Positions 8,747 through 18,127 of a DNA stretch of 64,000 nucleotides are shown one piece after another (positions within the stretch are counted from its first letter, which is position 1; each line of letters starts with the position of its first letter). Below the pieces are notes generated by a model. That model did not search any database. It had not been told where the DNA came from and was given only the letters and a program-made list of their open reading frames with translations. The stretch covers positions 1-64,000 of the forward strand of contig CAMCVA010000007.1 in NCBI GenBank assembly GCA_945879625.1, read 5' to 3'. Made by a program: the position numbers and the translations under genes. Source of the stretch: Flavobacterium psychrophilum. Lineage in GTDB: Bacteria; Bacteroidota; Bacteroidia; Flavobacteriales; Flavobacteriaceae.

Positions 8747-9676
8747 TTATTTTAGTTTTGTTAGTATTTCGGGTATGCGTTTGATATTGGCCAATTGCTT
8801 CAGTTTTTCGCGGGACTCTTCTATAGGAGTTCCAAAATAGGTTTTGCCGCCTTCTACCGATTTGGTCACGCCCGTCTGACCCAAGATTACTGCTTTTTCT
8901 CCTATCGTAATTCCACTGGTGGTTCCTACTTGTCCCCAAAGTGTCACTTCGTCTTTAATAATCACACAACCGGCAATTCCGGTTTGCGAAGCAATAAGGC
9001 ATTTTTTGCCAATTACGGTATCGTGCCCCACATGTACTTGGTTGTCAATTTTGGTTCCCCATCCTATCGTGGTATCACCGGTAACGCCTTTATCTATAGT
9101 ACATAAAGCACCAATTCCTACCTGATCTTCTACAACTACTCGACCACCAGAAAGTAATTGGTCGTATCCTTCCGGTCGTTTTTTATAATAAAAAGCATCG
9201 GCACCCAAAACAGTACCCGAATGAATAATCACATCATTTCCTATTACAGTATGATCGTAGAGCGTAACATTGGCGTGAATCAAGCAATTACGGCCAATTT
9301 TAACGTGGTTACCCACAAAACAATTCGGTTGAATTACTGTTCCTTCGCCTATTTGCGCAGTTGCCGAAATGGCTGCCTGTGCCGAAACAAAAGGCATAAA
9401 ATGACGCGTGAGTGTATTGAAATCTCGGAAAGGATCGTCCGAAATTAAAAGCGCTTTCCCATTGGGGCACTCCACTTCTTTGTTTATTAATACAATAGTT
9501 GCCGCCGATTGCAAGGCTTTGTCGTAATATTTGGGGTGATCCACAAAAACGATGTCGCCCGGAGTTACTACGTGTATTTCATTCATCCCAAACACCGGAA
9601 AATCATTGGCACCCACATAGGAGCAACCAATGATTTCCGCAATTTCTTGTAACGTATGTGTTGTATTGAATTTCAT
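8747..9676 (-). CDS. LpxD-like left-handed beta-helix acyltransferase (second copy)
   Basis: 309 residues from the ATG at 9676. An in-frame TTG lies two codons earlier, but AAGGGG ends 9 nt before the ATG and favours it. The N-terminal domain resembles the UDP-GlcNAc-binding domain of LpxD and the rest is hexapeptide repeat (IGRNCLIHANV, VIGNDVIIHSGT). HVGHDTVIG contains the His equivalent to the catalytic base of LpxD. It is shorter than the true LpxD at 12518-13552 and lies in the same operon. It may act on another UDP-sugar or another acyl donor; the specificity is open. Gene order lpxD, lpxC-fabZ, lpxA, efp, lpxD-like is one I associate with Flavobacteriia. Confidence 0.85.
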   Translation of the reverse strand: MKFNTTHTLQEIAEIIGCSYVGANDFPVFGMNEIHVVTPGDIVFVDHPKYYDKALQSAATIVLINKEVECPNGKALLISDDPFRDFNTLTRHFMPFVSAQAAISATAQIGEGTVIQPNCFVGNHVKIGRNCLIHANVTLYDHTVIGNDVIIHSGTVLGADAFYYKKRPEGYDQLLSGGRVVVEDQVGIGALCTIDKGVTGDTTIGWGTKIDNQVHVGHDTVIGKKCLIASQTGIAGCVIIKDEVTLWGQVGTTSGITIGEKAVILGQTGVTKSVEGGKTYFGTPIEESREKLKQLANIKRIPEILTKLK

Positions 9677-9703
9677 AATCAATGTCCCCTTGGGGTTTTA
9701 GGG

Positions 9704-10270
9704 CTACTCTTTTACGCGCTCCATGTAATTTCCGTTTGAGGTATCGATTTTTATCTTGTCTCCTTCATTAATAAACAACGGCACATTTATTTGCGCTCCC
9801 GTTTCTACCGTAGCCGATTTTGTAGCGTTGGTTGCTGTATTGCCTTTTACACCAGGCTCTGCATAGGTTACAACTAAAACTACTGAAGCTGGCATATCTA
9901 CTGACAAAGGTAAATCGGTTTCGGTATTGATGCTCACCATCACGTTTTCGCCTTCTTTCAATAAATCGGGCGAATCCAAGATGTTTTTGTTTAAAGATAT
10001 TTGCTCAAACGATTCCACATTCATAAAGTGAAACAAATCACCTTCAGGATACAAAAATTGAAATTTGTGGTTTTCAACCCGCACTTCCTCTATTTTGTGT
10101 CCGGCTGAAAAGGTGTTGTCTAACACTTTTCCGTTGGTTAAACTTCTCAATTTAGTTCGCACAAAAGCAGGTCCTTTCCCTGGTTTTACATGCAAAAATT
10201 CGATGATTTTATAAATGTCGTTGTTGTATTTAATACACAATCCGTTTTTGATATCTGATGTACTTGCCAT
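9704..10270 (-). CDS. efp: Elongation factor P
   Basis: 188 residues, standard length, with the KOW-like N-terminal domain and two OB domains. EF-P binds between the P and E sites of the ribosome and relieves stalling at polyproline stretches. The tip loop HVKPGKGPAF places Lys32 where other species carry a modified Lys; no modification enzyme is encoded in the window. It sits inside the lipid A block between lpxA and the lpxD-like gene and is probably cotranscribed with them. Confidence 0.96.
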   Translation of the reverse strand: MASTSDIKNGLCIKYNNDIYKIIEFLHVKPGKGPAFVRTKLRSLTNGKVLDNTFSAGHKIEEVRVENHKFQFLYPEGDLFHFMNVESFEQISLNKNILDSPDLLKEGENVMVSINTETDLPLSVDMPASVVLVVTYAEPGVKGNTATNATKSATVETGAQINVPLFINEGDKIKIDTSNGNYMERVKE

Positions 10271-10329
10271 TTTATTTTTTGTTAATTGTTTTGATTTCGT
10301 TTTTGTTTGATAAATTGATCAAACGTGTA

Positions 10330-11115
10330 TTAATAATTTCCAGAATAGCCTTTCATGATTCCACGAGAAGAATTTCGGATAAAATCGAGGATTTCATCGC
10401 GTTCTGGAGTCGCTTCCATTTCGCCTTCAATGATGCTGACAGCTTGAGAAGTATTGTAGTTTTTTTGGTACAAGATGCGGTAAATGTCTTGAATTTCTCT
10501 AATTTTTTCGGTGGTAAACCCTCTGCGACGCAATCCAACCGAGTTTATTCCTACATATGATAGGGGCTCTTTGGCCGCTTTGGTATACGGCGGTACGTCT
10601 TTACGCACCAAAGATCCTCCCGAAACCATCGCATGATCACCTACGTGTATAAACTGATGAATGGCAGCCAATCCACCAATAATGGCATAGTTGCCCACCG
10701 TTACGTGACCGGCTAATGCAACTCCATTTACAATGATGGCGTTATCTCCAATGTGACAATCGTGCGCAATGTGTGCAGTAGCCATTATCAAACAGTTATT
10801 CCCAATGGTAGTTTGACCAGATGCAATTGTTCCTCGGTTAATGGTTACGCATTCTCGAATGGTGCAATTGTCGCCAATAATGGCCAACGAATCTTCTCCG
10901 CCAAATTTTAAATCTTGAGGTACGGCCGAAATAACTGCACCTGGAAAAATGTTGCAATTTTTTCCGATACGCGCTCCTTCCATGATGGTTACGTTTGATC
11001 CTATCCAAGTACCATCGCCAATAATAACATTATTGTGGATGGTCGTGAACGGCTCAATTACTACATTTTTGGCAATTTTTGCTCCAGGATGAACATAGGC
11101 TAATGGTTGATTCAT
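10330..11115 (-). CDS. lpxA: Acyl-ACP--UDP-N-acetylglucosamine O-acyltransferase
   Basis: 261 residues, the normal LpxA length. It transfers a 3-hydroxyacyl chain from ACP to O-3 of UDP-GlcNAc, the first step of lipid A synthesis, in the cytoplasm. The protein is a left-handed beta-helix of hexapeptide repeats. The catalytic His is His118 in AHIAHDC, and the C-terminal helical part contains LRRRGFT (near 195) as in other LpxA proteins. It starts 12 bases after lpxC-fabZ ends, in one operon with the next enzymes of the pathway. Confidence 0.96.
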   Translation of the reverse strand: MNQPLAYVHPGAKIAKNVVIEPFTTIHNNVIIGDGTWIGSNVTIMEGARIGKNCNIFPGAVISAVPQDLKFGGEDSLAIIGDNCTIRECVTINRGTIASGQTTIGNNCLIMATAHIAHDCHIGDNAIIVNGVALAGHVTVGNYAIIGGLAAIHQFIHVGDHAMVSGGSLVRKDVPPYTKAAKEPLSYVGINSVGLRRRGFTTEKIREIQDIYRILYQKNYNTSQAVSIIEGEMEATPERDEILDFIRNSSRGIMKGYSGNY

Positions 11116-11127
11116 GTGCTGTTCTAT

Positions 11128-12516
11128 TTATTGTTTTTTCGCTATTTGTGCCATCAATTCGGCTTCGGCTACCAATTTTCCATTGGCATAGGCGTTGGCT
11201 TGCATGTGGCAAATCCCGCGACGTATGGGCGTAATGAGTTCACATTTGAATATCAAAGTGTCTCCAGGAAGCACTTTGTGTTTGAATTTTACATTGTCAA
11301 TTTTCATGAAAAAAGTCAAGTAATTTTCAGGATCTGGCACCGTACTCAATACTAAAATACCGCCAGTTTGTGCCATGGCTTCTACAATTAAAACACCTGG
11401 CATTACGGGTGCGTTTGGAAAATGTCCCACAAAGAACGGTTCGTTCATCGTAACATTTTTCAGACCCACTACATGTGTTTCTGATAATTCAAATATTTTA
11501 TCCACCAACAAAAAGGGCGGACGGTGTGGCAACATGGCCATGATTTTATGGATATCCATGAGCGGCTCCTGATTTAAATCATAGACCGGCACCTGGTTAC
11601 GTTGCTCAATTTTGATAATTTTGGCCATTTTTTTGGCAAATTGGGTATTGACAAAATGTCCCGGTTTGTTGGCAATTACCTTTCCTTTGATGCGCATTCC
11701 AATAAGTGCCAAATCACCTACTACATCGAGTAATTTATGGCGAGCGGCTTCATTGGGATGATGCAAAGTAAGGTTGTCTAGAATCCCATTTGGTTTAACG
11801 GTAATTTCGTCTTTACCAAAAGCAATTTTAAGGCTTTCCATGGTGCTCTCCGATATTTCTTTATCGACGTACACGATGGCGTTATTCAAGTCACCACCTT
11901 TTATTAATCCGTGTTGCAATAAAGATTCGAGTTCGTGTAAAAAACTAAACGTACGCGCATTAGAAATCTCGTCTTTAAAGTGAGAGATGCTTTTCATGGT
12001 CGCGTTTTGGGTACCCAATACTTTGGTGCCAAAATCTACCATCGCAGTTACTTGGTAATCGTCACAAGGCATCACCAAGATTTCACTGCCCGTGGCTTCG
12101 TCTGAATACGAGATCACCTCTTTCACCACATAGTATTTGCGTTCGGCTTCTTGTTCTACAATACCCGCTTTTTCTATGGCTTCAATAAAATATTTTGACG
12201 AACCGTCCATAATTGGTGGTTCTGAGGCGTCTAATTCAATGATTACATTGTCTACATCCAATCCCACAAAAGCAGCCAAAACGTGCTCGGAGGTTTGAAT
12301 CTTAACGCCTAATTTTTCTAAATTGGTCCCGCGTTGGGTATTTACCACATAATTGGCATCGGCCTCTATCATGGGTTGACCTTCTAAATCTACGCGTACA
12401 AATGTAAACCCATTATTAATCGGCGCTGGCTTAAACGTCATGGTTACCTCTTTGCCCGTGTGTAAACCAACACCAGAAAGGGTAACTTCTGATTTTATCG
12501 TTGTTTGCTTAACCAT
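11128..12516 (-). CDS. lpxC-fabZ: Bifunctional UDP-3-O-acyl-GlcNAc deacetylase / 3-hydroxyacyl-ACP dehydratase
   Basis: 462 residues in two enzymes. LpxC (about 1-305) removes the acetyl group in the committed step of lipid A synthesis; its zinc ligands are visible as His78 (TSEH), His260 and Asp264 (RHKLLD). FabZ (about 315-462) dehydrates 3-hydroxyacyl-ACP in fatty acid synthesis; its catalytic His365 (GHFPNAPVMPG) and Glu379 (LIVEAMAQ) are spaced as in separate FabZ. The fusion is known in Bacteroidota and links two fates of 3-hydroxyacyl-ACP, the shared precursor. It begins one base after lpxD ends. Confidence 0.97.
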   Translation of the reverse strand: MVKQTTIKSEVTLSGVGLHTGKEVTMTFKPAPINNGFTFVRVDLEGQPMIEADANYVVNTQRGTNLEKLGVKIQTSEHVLAAFVGLDVDNVIIELDASEPPIMDGSSKYFIEAIEKAGIVEQEAERKYYVVKEVISYSDEATGSEILVMPCDDYQVTAMVDFGTKVLGTQNATMKSISHFKDEISNARTFSFLHELESLLQHGLIKGGDLNNAIVYVDKEISESTMESLKIAFGKDEITVKPNGILDNLTLHHPNEAARHKLLDVVGDLALIGMRIKGKVIANKPGHFVNTQFAKKMAKIIKIEQRNQVPVYDLNQEPLMDIHKIMAMLPHRPPFLLVDKIFELSETHVVGLKNVTMNEPFFVGHFPNAPVMPGVLIVEAMAQTGGILVLSTVPDPENYLTFFMKIDNVKFKHKVLPGDTLIFKCELITPIRRGICHMQANAYANGKLVAEAELMAQIAKKQ

Positions 12517-12517
12517 T

Positions 12518-13552
12518 CTATTTATTTTTAGTATTTATATTCGTTTTTAGTGCTTCAAATTCGTGCATAATTTTAGGTAAATTTTTGAAATGCACATACG
12601 ATTTACTATAGTCGTTATAGGTGAATGCCGGACTTCCTTGCAAAATTTCGCCATCTTTTACGTTACGCCCAACACCCGATTGCGCTTGAATGCGCACATT
12701 ATTGCCAACAACGATGTGTCCTGCAAATCCTACTTGTCCGCCAATTACACAATTTTTACCAATTTTGGTAGAACCTGCAATCCCGGTTTGGGCCGCAATT
12801 ACGGTGTCTTCTCCTATTTCGACATTGTGCGCAATTTGTATTTGGTTGTCCAATTTTACGCCTTTTCTAATAATGGTTGATCCCATCGTAGCGCGGTCTA
12901 TAGTGGTTGAAGCGCCCACCTCGACTAGATCTTCTAAAATCACATTTCCTATTTGGGGAATCTTGCTGTAGCTGCCGTCTTTTTCGGGGGCAAATCCAAA
13001 ACCATCGGCTCCAACCACTGCATTAGCATGAATTACACAACCGTTTCCGATGAGGCAATCGTGGTATACTTTGGCGCCCGAAAACAAGGTCACATCATCA
13101 CCAAGAATTACATTGTCTCCCAGATAACAATTGGGGTAAATTTTTACATTGTTACCCATGCGCACATTGGTTCCTATATAACTGAAGCTGCCCAAATAAA
13201 AACCTTCGCCATAGGTGCTTTGATTAGAAATTACTGAGGGTTGTTCAATGCCATTTTTGCTGCCTTTTCTGGCTTGGTCATAAAACTGCAACAACTTGGT
13301 AAAGGCCAGATAAGCGTCTTCTACCTTAATGAGTGTAGTGTTTAATGGGCCTTCATGAGTAAAACTAGTATTTACAACCGTTATTGTAGCTTGGGTAGTA
13401 TAAATGTAATTGGTGTATTTTGGATTGGATAAAAATGTAAGTGAACCGGCAGAACCTTCTTCTATTTTTGAAAAATTTGAAACCGTTGCGTTGGGATCAC
13501 CCACTACATCGCCTTCCAAAATTTCCGCTATTTGTGCTGCTGTAAATTTCAT
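12518..13552 (-). CDS. lpxD: UDP-3-O-(3-hydroxyacyl)glucosamine N-acyltransferase
   Basis: 344 residues, standard LpxD length. It N-acylates the UDP-sugar after LpxC action. The N-terminal uridine-binding domain (about 1-100) is followed by a long hexapeptide beta-helix, and the catalytic His is His242 in QIAHNVEIG. The C-terminal helices (from about 310) match the ACP-binding part. It is the first gene of the lipid A operon; a candidate promoter lies 91 nt upstream. A shorter LpxD-like paralogue is encoded at 8747-9676, but this copy looks like the canonical enzyme. Confidence 0.95.
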   Translation of the reverse strand: MKFTAAQIAEILEGDVVGDPNATVSNFSKIEEGSAGSLTFLSNPKYTNYIYTTQATITVVNTSFTHEGPLNTTLIKVEDAYLAFTKLLQFYDQARKGSKNGIEQPSVISNQSTYGEGFYLGSFSYIGTNVRMGNNVKIYPNCYLGDNVILGDDVTLFSGAKVYHDCLIGNGCVIHANAVVGADGFGFAPEKDGSYSKIPQIGNVILEDLVEVGASTTIDRATMGSTIIRKGVKLDNQIQIAHNVEIGEDTVIAAQTGIAGSTKIGKNCVIGGQVGFAGHIVVGNNVRIQAQSGVGRNVKDGEILQGSPAFTYNDYSKSYVHFKNLPKIMHEFEALKTNINTKNK

Positions 13553-13642
13553 TAATTAGGGTCTTACCAAATCTGTAGTTTTACAAAATATCGCCTGTTG
13601 TTGAGCACAATCCTTCTCGATTGAGCTCGTTTTTTAACGCCA

Positions 13643-13650
13643 CAAAAATA
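13643..13650 (-). promoter_or_regulatory. Candidate promoter of the lipid A operon
   Basis: TATTTTTG on the - strand, between the HD-protein gene and lpxD, 90 nt before the lpxD ATG. It matches TAnnTTTG and leaves a rather long 5' leader. Confidence 0.5.
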
Positions 13651-13676
13651 GGAAATTTTGATTTTAAATAGCCGTT

Positions 13677-14906
13677 TTAAAGCAGTTGTTTTGGAAAACA
13701 CAGGTAATATTTTGTGACTGGTTTGGCTAATGCCTTTAAATTGAGTTGATCGGACACCTCAATCACCTCTTCGATGGATTTATCCTTTTTCAGAATCTGA
13801 ATCGGTTCGGCGGTGTTATTATAGGCTTGATTTTTAATTTTACCCTTGTAAATAAAGTAGTTGCATTCTTCTGTCGTTAAATTATACAGGGAAGAAAGTT
13901 GATTTTTATACTCCACCAAAGATTCGTTTGAGAATTTTTCGGCACTCAGTTTAATGTTTAATAGGTCGCGATTGATGATCATTTTACTCAAGGTACTTAG
14001 AATAAAATCATCATGAAATTGCCACGATTTTATGGCACTAATCACATCGTAATCATCCAATTGAGCAAATTGTTCCAGCACCTCGTCGGTAAATGCAGCT
14101 AAGGGAATGGACTGTTTCATAAAATACTGCAACGGCCTACTTGCATCAACTGGTATTCCTTGTTGCAGAAGTTCTTTGGCCCTTTTCAGTGTTTTGGTGA
14201 GCATCAACTCGGCCACCAAACTGGTTTTATGCAAATAGGCTTGCCAGTACATCAATCGGCGGGCCATCAAAAATTTCTCAATGGAGTAAATCCCTTTCTC
14301 TTCTAGCACCAAGACATCGTCTACCACGTGCATCATTTGTATCAACCGATCCGAATTGATAGTACCCTCGGCAACACCCGAATAAAAACTATCGCGATTC
14401 AAGTAGTCCATGCGGTCCATATCCAACTGACTCGAAATGAGTTGGTGCATAAATTTGCGCGAATAATTGCCTTTGAAGATTTGAATGGCCAAGGTTAATT
14501 GTCCGTCAAAAAGCACGTCTAAACGCTCCATAAATAAAAGCGAGATTGACTCGTGATTCACTTCTTCAACAATGGAATGTTCTAAGGCGTGGGAAAAAGG
14601 TCCGTGGCCAATGTCGTGCAACAAAATGGCAATATACAAAGCGTTTTCTTCCTCTTTTGAAATTGCAACTCCCTTAAAGCGCAATACTTCAACCGCTTTT
14701 TGCATCAGGTGCATGCTACCAATGGCGTGATGAAAACGCGTATGGTGAGCACCCGGATAAACCAAATAGGACAACCCCATTTGTGAGATGCGGCGCAACC
14801 GCTGAAAATACGGATGCTGAATCAAATCAAACAACAACGGATTGGGAATAGATATGAATCCGTAGATGGGATCGTTAAACAATTTTAGCTTATTAATCGT
14901 GCGCAC
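13677..14906 (-). CDS. HD-domain phosphohydrolase (dNTPase/SAMHD1-like)
   Basis: 409 residues. The start is GTG; no ATG is close. The metal-binding HD set is visible: HTRFHHAIGSMHLM (near 55), HDIGHGPFSHALEH (near 97) and an Asp in DMDRMDYLNRD (near 163). The arrangement is that of the dGTPase/SAMHD1 group, enzymes that cleave dNTPs or related phosphoesters. The actual substrate is not known. It is separated from lpxD by 124 bases that contain a promoter for lpxD, so it is probably its own unit. Confidence 0.88.
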   Translation of the reverse strand: MRTINKLKLFNDPIYGFISIPNPLLFDLIQHPYFQRLRRISQMGLSYLVYPGAHHTRFHHAIGSMHLMQKAVEVLRFKGVAISKEEENALYIAILLHDIGHGPFSHALEHSIVEEVNHESISLLFMERLDVLFDGQLTLAIQIFKGNYSRKFMHQLISSQLDMDRMDYLNRDSFYSGVAEGTINSDRLIQMMHVVDDVLVLEEKGIYSIEKFLMARRLMYWQAYLHKTSLVAELMLTKTLKRAKELLQQGIPVDASRPLQYFMKQSIPLAAFTDEVLEQFAQLDDYDVISAIKSWQFHDDFILSTLSKMIINRDLLNIKLSAEKFSNESLVEYKNQLSSLYNLTTEECNYFIYKGKIKNQAYNNTAEPIQILKKDKSIEEVIEVSDQLNLKALAKPVTKYYLCFPKQLL

Positions 14907-14927
14907 GAGAATTGAATTTTAGATGGA

Positions 14928-14935
14928 CAAATATA
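14928..14935 (-). promoter_or_regulatory. Candidate promoter of the HD-protein gene
   Basis: TATATTTG on the - strand, ending 21 nt before the GTG start at 14906, a full match to TAnnTTTG. It supports the GTG as the real start. Confidence 0.55.
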
Positions 14936-14950
14936 CCAAACCACAAGTAA

Positions 14951-14983
14951 AAAAGGCTTTCTATGCGAGATAAAAAGCCTTTT
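14951..14983 (-). terminator. Terminator after the M13 peptidase gene
   Basis: AAAAGGCTTT at 14951-14960 pairs with AAAGCCTTTT at 14974-14983. On the - strand the stem follows the peptidase stop codon and ends in a T-rich stretch. Confidence 0.8.
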
Positions 14984-14987
14984 CTAG

Positions 14988-17021
14988 TTACCAAATAACT
15001 ACCCTATTGCTATCGGGGCGAAACATTGGATCGCCGGGTTTTATGCCAAAGGTTTGATAAAATTCGGGCATATTGCTCAACGGACCATTAATGCGGAATT
15101 TGGCCGGCGCATGCACATCAACCATAATTTGCTGGGCCAAGGCCTCTTTTTTGATGTTGACCATCCACGCATAGGCATAAGCCAAGAAATAACGTTGGTT
15201 TGGATTTAAACCCGAAATGAGTTGGTTGGTTTTATATTGTTTGGTTTTCTTGAACGCTTCAAACCCCATAATTACACCTCCCAAATCGGCAATATTCTCC
15301 CCTTGTGTTGCATCGCCGTTGAGGTGTTTGTCTCCCAAAACAGTATAGTTAGAAAATTGATCAACAATTAAACTGGTTTTGGCCTTAAATTTGGCCAAAT
15401 CGGCAGGAGTCCACCAATTGTTTAAATTTCCTTTCTCGTCATATTGGCTCCCTTGGTCGTCAAAACCATGGGTGATTTCATGCCCGAAAGTTGATCCTCC
15501 AATAATTCCGTACAAGATGGCATCGTCGGGCATGCGTCCCTCGAATCCCGGAACAATAATGTTGCAAGCAGGCACCACGATTTCGTTATTGCTGGGGTTG
15601 TAATAGGCGTTGTAGGTTTGTGGTGTCATGACCCATTCATTGCGGTCTACCGGTTTGCCATATTTGGCAATCATTTGATTGTATTCCCAAGTATTGGCTC
15701 GTTTTACGTTGCCACAATAGGAATTGCGATCAATGCGCAAGGCCGACAAATCTTTCCATTGGTCGGGATAACCCACCTTCATGACTATTTTGTTGAGTTT
15801 GTGCAAGGCTTTCACTTTAGTTGTTTCGCTCATCCAATCTAATTTTTTGATGCGCTCGGCATAGACATCGCGAATGGAATTTCCAATTTCTAATAATTTT
15901 TCTTTGGAACCTTGTGGCAAATATTCAGCGACATACACCTGGCCAATCAATTCGCCAAGGGAAGAATTGGTTTGATTGACCACGCGTTTCCAACGGGGTT
16001 TTTGTTTGGATATGCCTTTCATAACCGTCGAGAAAAAGCGAAAATCTTCTTGGGCTATGGATTTGTTTAAATAGGGTGCGTAGTTGGAAATGAGATTCCA
16101 TGTAAGGTAGGTTTTCCAATCTTCGACCGAAAATTCGACCAACAAATGATCTAGATTTTTGTAAAACTCCGGCTGCCCAACAATCACACTGTCGGCTTTG
16201 GCAATTCCCATAAGCGGAAACAAATCAGCCCAAGCCACCGAAGGAGACAATTGTTGAAACTCCTTCATCGACATTTTATGGTAATTGGCATTGGGGTCAC
16301 GCAAATCTTCTAATTTTCTAGAAAACTTAGCCACCGCAGTTTCTAGTGCAAGCACTCGGGTGGCACTTTGATTGGCTTTTTCGAGAGATTGTCCGGTAAG
16401 GCTAAACATGTTGGCCACGTGTTTTGGAAATTCTGCACGAATGGCAACCGTTTCTGGATCGGTATTAAAATAGTAATCGCGATTGCCCAAAGAAAGGCCG
16501 CCTTGACTCATAAACAAGGCATTTTTGGTGCTGTTTTTATCGTCTTGCGCCACATAAAATGTAAATCCGGGTTGCATGCCTAAGCGGTGTAAAAAGGCAA
16601 ACGTTTGCACCACCTGACCTAAACTGGAACAGGCGTTAATAATTTTGAGTTCGGATTGTATGGGTTGAATGCACATCTTTTCTATGCGTATGCTATCCAT
16701 GCCCGAAGCATAGAAATCGCCTATTTTTTGCTTGTTGCTTCCTTTGGCTGAGGTTGATGCAGCCGAACTTTCGCAAATTTTCTTGATTTGGTTGTTGATG
16801 GTGTCGTTAATCAACTGAAAAATACCATTGCTGGATTCGGTAGATGGAATCGGATTTTGTTTAAACCAACCACCATTAGCATACTGAAAAAAATCGGTTG
16901 CTGGATTGGTTGTAGTATCGCGATGCGTGAGCAAAGGATCTGGGTATTGGATTTCTTTTTTGGAACACGAAGCGGCTAGTACAGCTACTAAAACTAAGGT
17001 TGAAATTTGTGCTATTCTCAT
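14988..17021 (-). CDS. M13-family zinc metallopeptidase lipoprotein (PepO-like)
   Basis: 677 residues, the usual length for neprilysin/PepO endopeptidases. A lipoprotein signal ends in AASC with Cys19 as the likely lipidated residue, so the enzyme should be anchored in the inner or outer membrane facing the periplasm or surface. The zinc site is FGHEITH (near 511) with GENIADLGG (near 573) supplying the Glu ligand. NAYYNPSNNEI (near 470) is the family substrate-binding region. M13 enzymes cut peptides of limited size. It has its own terminator. Confidence 0.93.
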   Translation of the reverse strand: MRIAQISTLVLVAVLAASCSKKEIQYPDPLLTHRDTTTNPATDFFQYANGGWFKQNPIPSTESSNGIFQLINDTINNQIKKICESSAASTSAKGSNKQKIGDFYASGMDSIRIEKMCIQPIQSELKIINACSSLGQVVQTFAFLHRLGMQPGFTFYVAQDDKNSTKNALFMSQGGLSLGNRDYYFNTDPETVAIRAEFPKHVANMFSLTGQSLEKANQSATRVLALETAVAKFSRKLEDLRDPNANYHKMSMKEFQQLSPSVAWADLFPLMGIAKADSVIVGQPEFYKNLDHLLVEFSVEDWKTYLTWNLISNYAPYLNKSIAQEDFRFFSTVMKGISKQKPRWKRVVNQTNSSLGELIGQVYVAEYLPQGSKEKLLEIGNSIRDVYAERIKKLDWMSETTKVKALHKLNKIVMKVGYPDQWKDLSALRIDRNSYCGNVKRANTWEYNQMIAKYGKPVDRNEWVMTPQTYNAYYNPSNNEIVVPACNIIVPGFEGRMPDDAILYGIIGGSTFGHEITHGFDDQGSQYDEKGNLNNWWTPADLAKFKAKTSLIVDQFSNYTVLGDKHLNGDATQGENIADLGGVIMGFEAFKKTKQYKTNQLISGLNPNQRYFLAYAYAWMVNIKKEALAQQIMVDVHAPAKFRINGPLSNMPEFYQTFGIKPGDPMFRPDSNRVVIW

Positions 17022-17073
17022 GAAGATATAATATTGTATTGAATTGGTTTTAAGTGGTTTAATCTATCTTATA

Positions 17074-18024
17074 TTAATCTTGATTTTCGATCATTTTGTA
17101 GGCGTCAATTACTTTTTTCACTAGGCGATGGCGCACGATATCTTTGTCGTCCAAATAGATAATTCCAATGCCTTCTATGTCTTTAAGTACTAATAACGCT
17201 TCTTTTAGACCGGAGATGGTGCGTCGCGGTAAATCAACTTGACCAGGATCACCCGTAATCATGAATTTGGCGCTTTTGCCCATACGCGTCAAGAACATTT
17301 TCATTTGGGAATGGGTGGTGTTTTGGGCTTCGTCCAAGATTACAAAGGCATTATCTAGTGTTCGACCGCGCATAAAAGCCAAGGGTGCAATTTGAATAAT
17401 TCCTTTCAAAATATAGTCTTCTAACGAACTCGGCGGCAGCATGTCGCGCAACGCATCATATAGCGGCTGCATATAGGGATCTAATTTTTCTTTCATGTCG
17501 CCCGGTAAGAACCCCAGATTTTCTCCGGCTTCAACCGCAGGACGCGTGAGGATAATGCGTTTTACTTGTTTTTCTTTAAGTGCTTTTACCGCCAAAGCCA
17601 CTCCGGTATAGGTTTTTCCCGTTCCGGCAGGACCAACTGCAAAAACCATGTCGTTTTTATAAACGGTATCCACCAACAATTGCTGGTTGGGCGTCATGGC
17701 TTTGATGATTTTTCCGCCAATGCCATGCACCAAAATCTTATCTTGATCGGGCATGCGCTGTTCGTCTTGCGAATTGCTTTGAATTACGCGGTCAATCACG
17801 TTTTGATCAATGCGATTGTAGCGGGTGAAATGTTGCATGAGCCGTTGAAATCGAACTTCGAATTCGTCTAATATTTCTTTCTCTCCAAAGGCTTTTAAGA
17901 TAGAACCTCGGGCAACGATTTTGAGCTTGGGATAATACTTCTTGATAATTTCTAGGTGGGAGTCGTGATCGCCCCAAAATTCTTTTGGCGCAATTTCATT
18001 GAGGTCGATAATTCGTTCGTTCAA
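17074..18024 (-). CDS. phoH: PhoH-family ATPase
   Basis: 316 residues. Walker A is GPAGTGKT (131-138) and Walker B is [12 protein letters not shown] (near 228). PhoH proteins are cytoplasmic ATPases, suggested to work in RNA metabolism; the exact reaction is not established. The ORF starts with TTG at 18024; no in-frame ATG exists before residue 91, so TTG is accepted. The N-terminal region (about 1-100) is the usual PhoH extension. The gene is divergent from the SAM hydroxide adenosyltransferase gene, and the two candidate promoters overlap. Confidence 0.92.
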   Translation of the reverse strand: MNERIIDLNEIAPKEFWGDHDSHLEIIKKYYPKLKIVARGSILKAFGEKEILDEFEVRFQRLMQHFTRYNRIDQNVIDRVIQSNSQDEQRMPDQDKILVHGIGGKIIKAMTPNQQLLVDTVYKNDMVFAVGPAGTGKTYTGVALAVKALKEKQVKRIILTRPAVEAGENLGFLPGDMKEKLDPYMQPLYDALRDMLPPSSLEDYILKGIIQIAPLAFMRGRTLDNAFVILDEAQNTTHSQMKMFLTRMGKSAKFMITGDPGQVDLPRRTISGLKEALLVLKDIEGIGIIYLDDKDIVRHRLVKKVIDAYKMIENQD

Positions 18025-18064
18025 AAGGAGGTAGAATTTAATTAAATAATTTGCTATATATTGC

Positions 18065-18072
18065 TAGCTTTG
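18065..18072 (+). promoter_or_regulatory. Candidate promoter of the SAM hydroxide adenosyltransferase gene
   Basis: TAGCTTTG on the + strand, 55 nt before the ATG at 18128, a match to TAnnTTTG. Only 4 bases from the oppositely directed phoH promoter. Confidence 0.55.
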
Positions 18073-18076
18073 CATT

Positions 18077-18084
18077 CAAATTTA
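18077..18084 (-). promoter_or_regulatory. Candidate promoter of phoH
   Basis: TAAATTTG on the - strand, 52 nt before the TTG start of phoH, a match to TAnnTTTG. Confidence 0.5.
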
Positions 18085-18127
18085 GGGAGATTTTAGTTCC
18101 ATTTGTTTTTTATTTATAAACATTTTT

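Noticed and set aside
18023..18031. AAAAGGAGG on the + strand as a Shine-Dalgarno site
   Set aside because: No start codon follows at a usable distance on the + strand, and on the - strand it reads CCTCC. It lies just upstream of the phoH start codon and has no role I can support.
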